64,000 nt of DNA from Helicostylum pulchrum (lineage: Eukaryota > Mucoromycota > Mucoromycetes > Mucorales > Mucoraceae), in NCBI GenBank assembly GCA_025677825.1, contig JAIXMO010000046.1:171706-235705 (forward strand). Direction: 5' to 3'. The position numbers were made by a program, and so were the translations under genes. Below the pieces are notes generated by a model. That model was not told the origin of the DNA, did not search any database, and saw only the letters and a program-made list of their open reading frames with translations. Below, piece by piece: positions 58,990-64,000 of this stretch. Numbering within the stretch: position 1 is the stretch's first letter; each line of letters starts with the position of its first letter.

Positions 58990-60880
58990 ATGTCGTCCGA
59001 GTCTCGTTTATGTAAAGAAATATTATTAGAAGAATTTGGCCCTTTTGTCTCGGTAAAAAAAAGACATGATTTGTTTTGACTAATCTGTCAATATACTCAC
59101 AAAAATAAAATAGCAAGTGGCACGTCAAATGCTTTTGAAAGGTCGTTTGTCATTACAAGATCTCGTACGATTCACTTCTTTATCTGCAAAACAAGTCCGT
59201 GAGTGTTTAGTTGTGCTTATTCAACACGGTATCACCTTCTTTTGCGAGTCTCCCGAAGGAAAAAACGAACCAACCTATTATACCACCGATGCAGAAAGAA
59301 TTATGATGCGTTTACGTATGGGAGCTATATTAAGAGACGTTACTGACAGGTTTGGAACTGAGGTAAAAAAAAAACAATAATAGGCTATTGTGTACATGTA
59401 TGTTGATTTTTGTTTATTTTATTTTTTTAGGCACAACTTGTTTGTAAAGTTTTATTTGCAAATGGAAGAATGACAATTAAAGGTGTCGAGAAGTGGGTTC
59501 TTCAAAACGAAAAGAAAGCTAGTAAGAATTTATTTGATCTGTGATTTGACAGTATGATTTATGTACTTTTTTCTTTTCTTTACATTAGATTTAGAAAAAG
59601 TCATTCAAACATTCAGTCAATTAGTTTCGAATAAATATATCAAGGCAGTCATGCCGGAGCACAGTCGTTCTACTGTTGATCGTTTCTTGGCAGCAACTGA
59701 AAAGGAATCTGAAAAGTACACCATCATGACCTCAAAGGAAATTCAAACGATTCGAAATACAGCCAAAGCACAAATTGATGCCGAATACACTTCTTCTGAT
59801 ACAATTGGTATGAAGCGTAAAGCATTAGATCCACTCGACTATCAACGAAAACGTGCTGCCATTGATGAATTTGGCGAGTATGAAGAAGAAGAGGAACAAA
59901 TTGAAATTGATGAAAAGATCTTTTTCTCGGTTAACTATGATAAATTCAATATGGTTTTTAGAAACGATGCCATTGTTGATTTTGCTACCGAACGTGTCAA
60001 TCGTTCTGCTGGAGAAATTGTTAAAGCATTTTTAGAACATGGAAAGGATAAGATGAAGATATTAAAAGAAGACGATTCACGTAAGTTTACATAACAGATA
60101 TATGGCGTATTTTTTTTTTTATTTACATCAAAATTATTTTTAGCATCTGCTACACCAATTCATATTGCAAATATTGTTTCTAAAACTGATATTGCTACAA
60201 GAAAAGATATCAACTTACCAAAAGATATCATTGAACCCAACAAGCCCCCTTCTTTACAAGATACAGTACGAGGCTATATTACTCTACTCAAAACTGATTC
60301 AGCAGGATTCGTTAAATCAAAGGATGAAAGAGGAGCAAATCAATACTGTATTAATTTTGCCAAATTACGTAATACTATGAAGAGAAGAGTAATGGAAGGG
60401 TTAGTTCAAGAACGTTATGGTGTTGCAACATGTCGTATCTTACGAATTTTGATTGAGCGCGGAAAATTAGACGAATCTCAAGTACAAAAATTAGCCATGT
60501 TACCTCCTAAAGATACAAGAGAGAAATTAGCTTTATTAAAGACAAAGGGTTTCGTAGAGATTCAAGAAATTCCTAGATCGGCTGATCGTGCTCCTGGAAG
60601 ATGCTTTCATTTATGGTATGTCCCAGTTGAGAAATGCTATGAAGAATTACTAGTAGACGCTTACCGTACTATTTGCAATCTTCAACAACGTAAACAAAAT
60701 GAATTAGCAAAGCGTAAGCGTTTGCTGGATATCCTCAACAGAAAGGACGTTATAGAAAATCCCGATTTACTTGGTGATGGTGATAAGAAGGAATTAGCCA
60801 ATATGAATAAGTTATTAGAGCGTTTAGAAGTCTCCAAGACAAGAATGGATTCAGCTGTCATGATTTTGAGAGACTTTTAG
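58990..60880 (+). CDS. RPC82: RNA polymerase III subunit RPC82/RPC3
   Basis: Five exons (58990-59052, 59114-59362, 59431-59521, 59589-60080, 60144-60880) give 543 residues. RPC82 with RPC34 and RPC31 forms the Pol III initiation subcomplex that opens promoters of tRNA and 5S genes. The sequence begins MSSESRLCKEILLEEFGPFV and shows winged-helix units: residues about 20-85 (SLQDLVRFTSLSAKQVRECL), 110-190 (VSNKYIKAVMPEHS), about 285-430 (RGYITLLKTDSAGFV, KRRVMEGLVQERYGVATCRI, LLKTKGFVEIQEIPRSADRA, PGRCFHLWYV). The C-terminus is a coiled coil (QQRKQNELAKRKRLLDILNR). An acidic insert (EEEEEQIEIDE) is present. Length is in family range. Confidence 0.93.
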
Positions 60881-61048
60881 GTTTATGTTCCTTTGTACGG
60901 GGATTTTCGGTCTTCCCGTGTACCCCCCAAAAATATAATAATTATTTAACCCCGTATTCTTTACTTATAAAAAGGATTTTATAAAAAGATTTCAAAAAAA
61001 ATCATCTCTTTTGTTCTACTCAAAAAAAAAAAGATAAAGATAAAGAAA

Positions 61049-61334
61049 ATGGTAGCTGTTCATCCTATTACTGATTCTAATGAAAAGCCTATCGCTATTG
61101 TAAGTGAGAAAAAAGGTCTACTATACTTCAAAAGTTATTCTCAGCGTGCTCGTGAAAATATCTCCACGAAAAAGAACGCTCTTATTGATGTACTTCAAGA
61201 TTGCTTCAATAGAGAGACCATTTCACTTATTTCACTGTAATTTATTTTCGCATACTTTTTCGTACCTTTTTTATAATAATGCTAACATAATTTTATATAG
61301 TACACTTGGTAAACTTCATGGAGGTTTCGCCTAA
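61049..61334 (+). CDS. Small protein, function unknown (two exons)
   Basis: Exons 61049-61236 and 61301-61334 give 73 residues. The intron has a CTAAC branch site 15 nt before TATAG and yields the C-terminus ISLTLGKLHGGFA. A second possible intron (61098-61142, 45 nt, GTAAGT donor, CAG acceptor) lies in frame; if removed the product has 58 residues. The protein has a Lys/Arg-rich middle (RARENISTKKNALIDVLQDC) and no signal peptide. The A-rich leader just before ATG matches other genes here. I do not recognise the family. Confidence 0.55.
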
Positions 61335-61930
61335 AAAACTCTACTCTGTACAATTCAATTCATATTCCTCTGCACTACTCTTTATATTTAATAAAAAAAA
61401 TTAATTCTTACATTTACTATACATTATATGAAGCACAAATATATATTTCAACCATTGTTGTAATAGTTCCTAGTTTTAAAATAATCAAGAGATAATCGCA
61501 GTACTTCAAATAATATGTAGTGTAAGAAAAACTCGTTGCCAAGTATGGTATGATGTTATTTTATTTATTTTGATTGTCATTTTGATAATATAACTAGACT
61601 ATTTGCGTATGAGGGAGCATATAATTAGTAGGAGAATAACTGTCCTTAACATAAAAGAATATGCACGCTGTAAAACAGAATATTATCTGATCTCCCTGTT
61701 TCAATTACAAATCTATAAAAATTGGTACAACATGTGCTTTAATTACATATCCTCTCCTTCGGTACCTTATTTTTTAGGAACAATAAAAATCGTTTAAATG
61801 GTATTTTAACGTTGTATTCTCTTTTTTCAGGACAGTTAAAATTAGGTGCTATTTAAATAATGTATAGTTCAACCATTATGTTACATGCGCAAAAAAAAAA
61901 CTATTTTATCAATTATCCATTATATAGTGC
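61335..61930. other. Intergenic region, no gene seen
   Basis: A/T-rich, with a short frame at 61603-61797 that lacks family resemblance. From about 61930 the repeats (T)TTGGTCA/TTGGTCG appear, which seem to belong to the transposon end. Confidence 0.4.
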
Positions 61931-62037
61931 GTCCATCCTCAATTGGAAAATATTGGTCGGATTTTTAAGTCCAATTGGTCATTTTTTTGAACTTCATTTG
62001 GTCACTTTTTTGAAAATTTATTTATGGTAATTGTATA
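61931..62037. repeat. Terminal region of a Tc1/mariner-like element
   Basis: Three spaced copies of a TTGGTC motif (TTGGTCGGATT at 61951, TTGGTCATTTT at 61975, TTGGTCACTTT at 61999), each followed by a T run, lie directly downstream of the transposase stop. They look like subterminal repeats of the element. Confidence 0.45.
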
Positions 62038-62041
62038 GAAG

Positions 62042-62583
62042 CTATATAGCGACCTTATTAAGACAGTTATCAAATTGATTTACTGAATGTTGAATAAAGG
62101 CTCTGAGGTATTCAACGGGTACAGCTTCGCTAGCTTCAATTATGTGCGTAGTAAGTGACTCTAAATCGGTGAGCTTATTACATTTTATCTTTCCTTTTAC
62201 AATAGCCCAGAACTGTTCGATTGGGTTAAGTTCGGGTGAGTAAAGGGGTAGGTATACTGGCGTATAGCCTCTGCTTATAATTACCGGATCAATTACTTGA
62301 GGAATATGAATGGGAGCATTGTCCATGACAATAAAATAACCTTTCATTTCAGGAAACTCAAAATCTCTACCTGGCCAATCAAGTTTTTTTAGTGCACTCA
62401 AACTGTCAACTTTTTGTGAGATGGAACAAACTTCTTAGTTGATAATCTTAAGCTAAAACGTGTCCAATTTACTGCTATTGTTGATGGACTGAGAGATATC
62501 TTGGTTCGATACTTATTCATAAGCATTACAACAGAGAAATTTCCGTCGAGAATCCTATGATCAATTTCCAGAAAATAAGACAA
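62042..62583 (-). pseudogene. Truncated Tc1/mariner (IS630-type) transposase
   Basis: The frame 62042-62401 encodes the C-terminal half of a DDE transposase: GYFIVMDNAPIH (second catalytic Asp) and LPLYSPELNPIEQFW (third catalytic acidic residue, Glu), then IVKGKIKCNK and VNQFDNCLNK. The first Asp and the N-terminal helix-turn-helix half are missing; the upstream frame (62398-62583) has no clear match and is out of frame. So it is a dead copy. Fungal Tc1/mariner transposases insert at TA, the target preferred by the MITE and long-TIR element in this window, but a direct link between them is not shown. Confidence 0.82.
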
Positions 62584-62660
62584 TAAACCATTCTTACTTC
62601 AAACTATAAAGAGGTTTCACTCCTATTTACTATTTATTAAAAAGTTTTTATTTATATTAA

Positions 62661-62784
62661 TCATGTTCTTTTGATCTTCTTTCCAGCACGAAGATCACCT
62701 GATGTAGATGTTTCTGGTATAATAGCTTCATTTCTTTCTTCATCCCAGTAGTCGTCTAACCAGCTTGAGTTTTCAATATTATCA
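62661..62784 (-). pseudogene. Possible C-terminal exon fragment
   Basis: On the minus strand an acceptor-like TGTAAG is followed by a frame with NIENSSWLDDYWDEERNE and ending AGKKIKRT before a stop. The composition looks like a real protein end. No upstream exon joins it in frame (the nearest phase runs into a stop), so it may be a relic of a transposon gene. Confidence 0.25.
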
Positions 62785-63144
62785 CTTACAGAAAAAATGG
62801 TTAGATATATTTTTATTTTTCAAAATACCTAAAATAACATACTTACTAGAACCATTACAACTTGATCAAAGGAAGCAAGAAGAGAACTGCCTAATAGTAT
62901 GAAACGAGGAGTATTTCTTAAAAAAGAGGTCCTAACTCATCTACATCGTAGCATAATAAAAGGCACCTACCATAATGAAGTGGTTATAGAATAGTATCAC
63001 CTATCCTAAGCCAAAACGTATAAAAATACTTCTTCATTGTAATACATGATTAAAAGCATATATTTCCAAGCGCCATGTTGGAAGTTGGTGTTCATCTTCT
63101 TTTCCTAAGGACAAAGCTAGAACTCTTGAAAGGTGGAAACTTGG
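62785..63144. other. Transposon-flank stretch, no gene assigned
   Basis: No clear frame. The minus strand has a short frame with LLGSSLLASFDQVVMV near 62850-62900 but no family match. Confidence 0.3.
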
Positions 63145-63207
63145 CGCACGACAATCCGCACGACATTTCAAAAAATAGAAGTCACAAATTGTCGTGCACG
63201 ACAATTT
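63145..63207. repeat. GCACGACAAT repeats with a 22-bp perfect palindrome
   Basis: Direct GCACGACAAT and GCACGACATT units at 63145 and 63158, then a perfect 22-bp palindrome at 63186-63207 formed by two GCACGACAAT arms (reads the same on both strands, ATTGTCGTGCACGACAAT core). It lies about 50 bp before the FAR1-like ORF, as a binding site or subterminal repeat would. Confidence 0.75.
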
Positions 63208-63256
63208 AAGGAACCTTAATTGTTTGTTTGCATTAACTCTATTACTATTTTAAAAA

Positions 63257-63523
63257 ATGTCAACTCAAGAAATTCATCTATTCGAAAGTACTAACGATAC
63301 AAACGAAAGCAAGTCTTTTAAAGAAGTCTTTAAAGTTGGAAAGGAGTATTCCAGTTTAGCCACTGCACGCGAAGAAGCGTTGAGCTTTGGCAAGGAAAAC
63401 AATACGGCGTTTCTGACCTCCAACTCCAATGCTACACGCCAAAGTCTGCTTTTAAGCTGTAAGCATGGTAGTACACCTCACCTCCAAAAAAAATTAGAAG
63501 ACTTTTCTAATTCCACAGCTTAA
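63257..63523 (+). CDS. FAR1/MULE-transposase-like N-terminal fragment
   Basis: An 88-residue frame from an ATG after TTTTAAAAAATG. The segment EYSSLATAREEALSFGKENN, then TAFLTSNSNATRQSLLLSCK-HG resembles the N-terminal DNA-binding part of FAR1-type/Mutator-like transposases (aromatic-hydrophobic start, Cys-His ending). Those proteins are several hundred residues long, so this is either truncated or spliced further downstream, where I see no joining exon. Likely transposon-derived; it could instead be a domesticated small DNA-binding protein. Confidence 0.5.
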   Translation: MSTQEIHLFESTNDTNESKSFKEVFKVGKEYSSLATAREEALSFGKENNTAFLTSNSNATRQSLLLSCKHGSTPHLQKKLEDFSNSTA

Positions 63524-63793
63524 ATAATCGTTTTATTCTGAACTTCATACTTTTTAAAATAAAAGCTGTAAACTTTACTGATTACTTAAGTAAGAAAAGT
63601 AAAACTAAGAATAGCTAGTTATGCAAGAAGAGACATGTTCACTCTATGATATGTTTATTTATATAAACATATTTTAAAAAATGTAGAGAAGTTTTATAAC
63701 TGATTAAGCACTTTATCCCAACTGGTGCTTACTCGAAATCACTAGCGACTATTATAGAAGACCCTAACTGTTTCACTTACTGCATCACTACAT
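63524..63793. other. Short stretch, no gene seen
   Basis: 3' flank of the FAR1-like fragment. A/T-rich, no clear motif. Confidence 0.35.
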
Positions 63794-64000
63794 ATGTCAT
63801 TTACGGTGTTCTTTACTTCTTTTTCAATTACTGCCGCTAAAAATAAACGTCTAGTAACAAAAACAACGTATATCTGTAAAAACTGCTATATTTTAAGCGG
63901 GATAACTGGTGGATATGACCTAAGCTGTAAAAATCCAAATATTGAAGATGTAGCTGCTCTAAGAAGAGCTTTATCTGTTTTTAAGGGTATAGAAAACGCT
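63794..64000 (+). CDS. Open reading frame running off the window edge
   Basis: An ATG at 63794 opens a frame to the window end (at least 68 codons): MSFTVFFTSFSITAAKNKRL, later ICKNCYILSGITGGYDLSCK and EDVAALRRALSVFKGIENA. The paired Cys (CKNC and later C) might be a zinc site. The continuation is outside the window; it may belong to a transposon or be the first exon of a gene. I do not recognise it. Confidence 0.3.
   Translation, partial: MSFTVFFTSFSITAAKNKRLVTKTTYICKNCYILSGITGGYDLSCKNPNIEDVAALRRALSVFKGIENA

Noticed and set aside
1..64000. CRISPR arrays, rRNA or tRNA genes
   Set aside because: No regularly spaced repeats, no rRNA signature and no cloverleaf with the GGTTCGA-type box in a usable context were seen.

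Overview
The window is nuclear DNA of a fungus, most likely an early-diverging one (Mucoromycota, Mucorales-like). The DNA is AT-rich with long poly-A/T runs, and the genes are cut by many short introns (mostly 50-80 nt, GTAAGT-type donors, CTAAC/CTAAT-like branch sites). The proteins include a DDRGK1/UFBP1 relative and TRAX, which are not typical of yeasts. The assignment is inferred from these traits. I rebuilt the gene models by hand from splice signals and reading frame; nearly all close exactly in frame.

Layout. 1-515: start of a Myb/SANT protein cut by the window edge. 950-2858: a large non-coding fold-back repeat. 3.1-9.2 kb: compact cluster of PEX11, a TVP15-like COPI-associated membrane protein, a coiled-coil protein, pantothenate kinase and an SH3-WW-PH-RhoGAP protein. 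9.2-13 kb: gene-free, with a 101-bp MITE, a 1.5-kb element with ~121-bp terminal inverted repeats, and repeat relics. 13-20.2 kb: a secreted acidic protein, an MFS anion transporter and a TcdA-type tRNA t6A dehydratase. 20.5-44.7 kb: housekeeping block of coatomer gamma, PEX12, beta-tubulin, a GEN1/Yen1-like nuclease, a small ORF, the ATR/Mec1 checkpoint kinase, a secreted protein, Hsp70 and xylulokinase. 45.1-46.8 kb: second copy of the fold-back repeat. 47.2-61.3 kb: ankyrin protein, DDRGK1-like, nicotinamidase, TRAX, POT peptide transporter, Vps20/CHMP6, coatomer epsilon, a secreted protein, a TDG/MUG-type DNA glycosylase, RNA polymerase III subunit RPC82 and a small protein. 62-64 kb: transposon-rich edge (truncated Tc1/mariner transposase, FAR1/MULE-like ORF, unassigned ORF entering the next region).

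Shared themes: COPI transport (SEC21, SEC28, TVP15-like), peroxisome biogenesis (PEX11, PEX12), DNA damage (ATR, GEN1-like, TDG) and transport/metabolism (MFS, PTR2, xylulokinase, PNC1, pantothenate kinase). There is no operon logic; neighbours are often tail-to-tail with almost no spacer (0 nt, 7 nt, and one 4-nt overlap).

Most notable points: beta-tubulin carries Tyr167 and Ala198, residues known from benzimidazole resistance; the gene models require extreme micro-exons (3, 5, 6 and 8 nt); and a family of large palindromic elements shares TA-flanked ends with a tiny MITE. I did not find a clearly novel multi-gene system; the strongest leads are those three.
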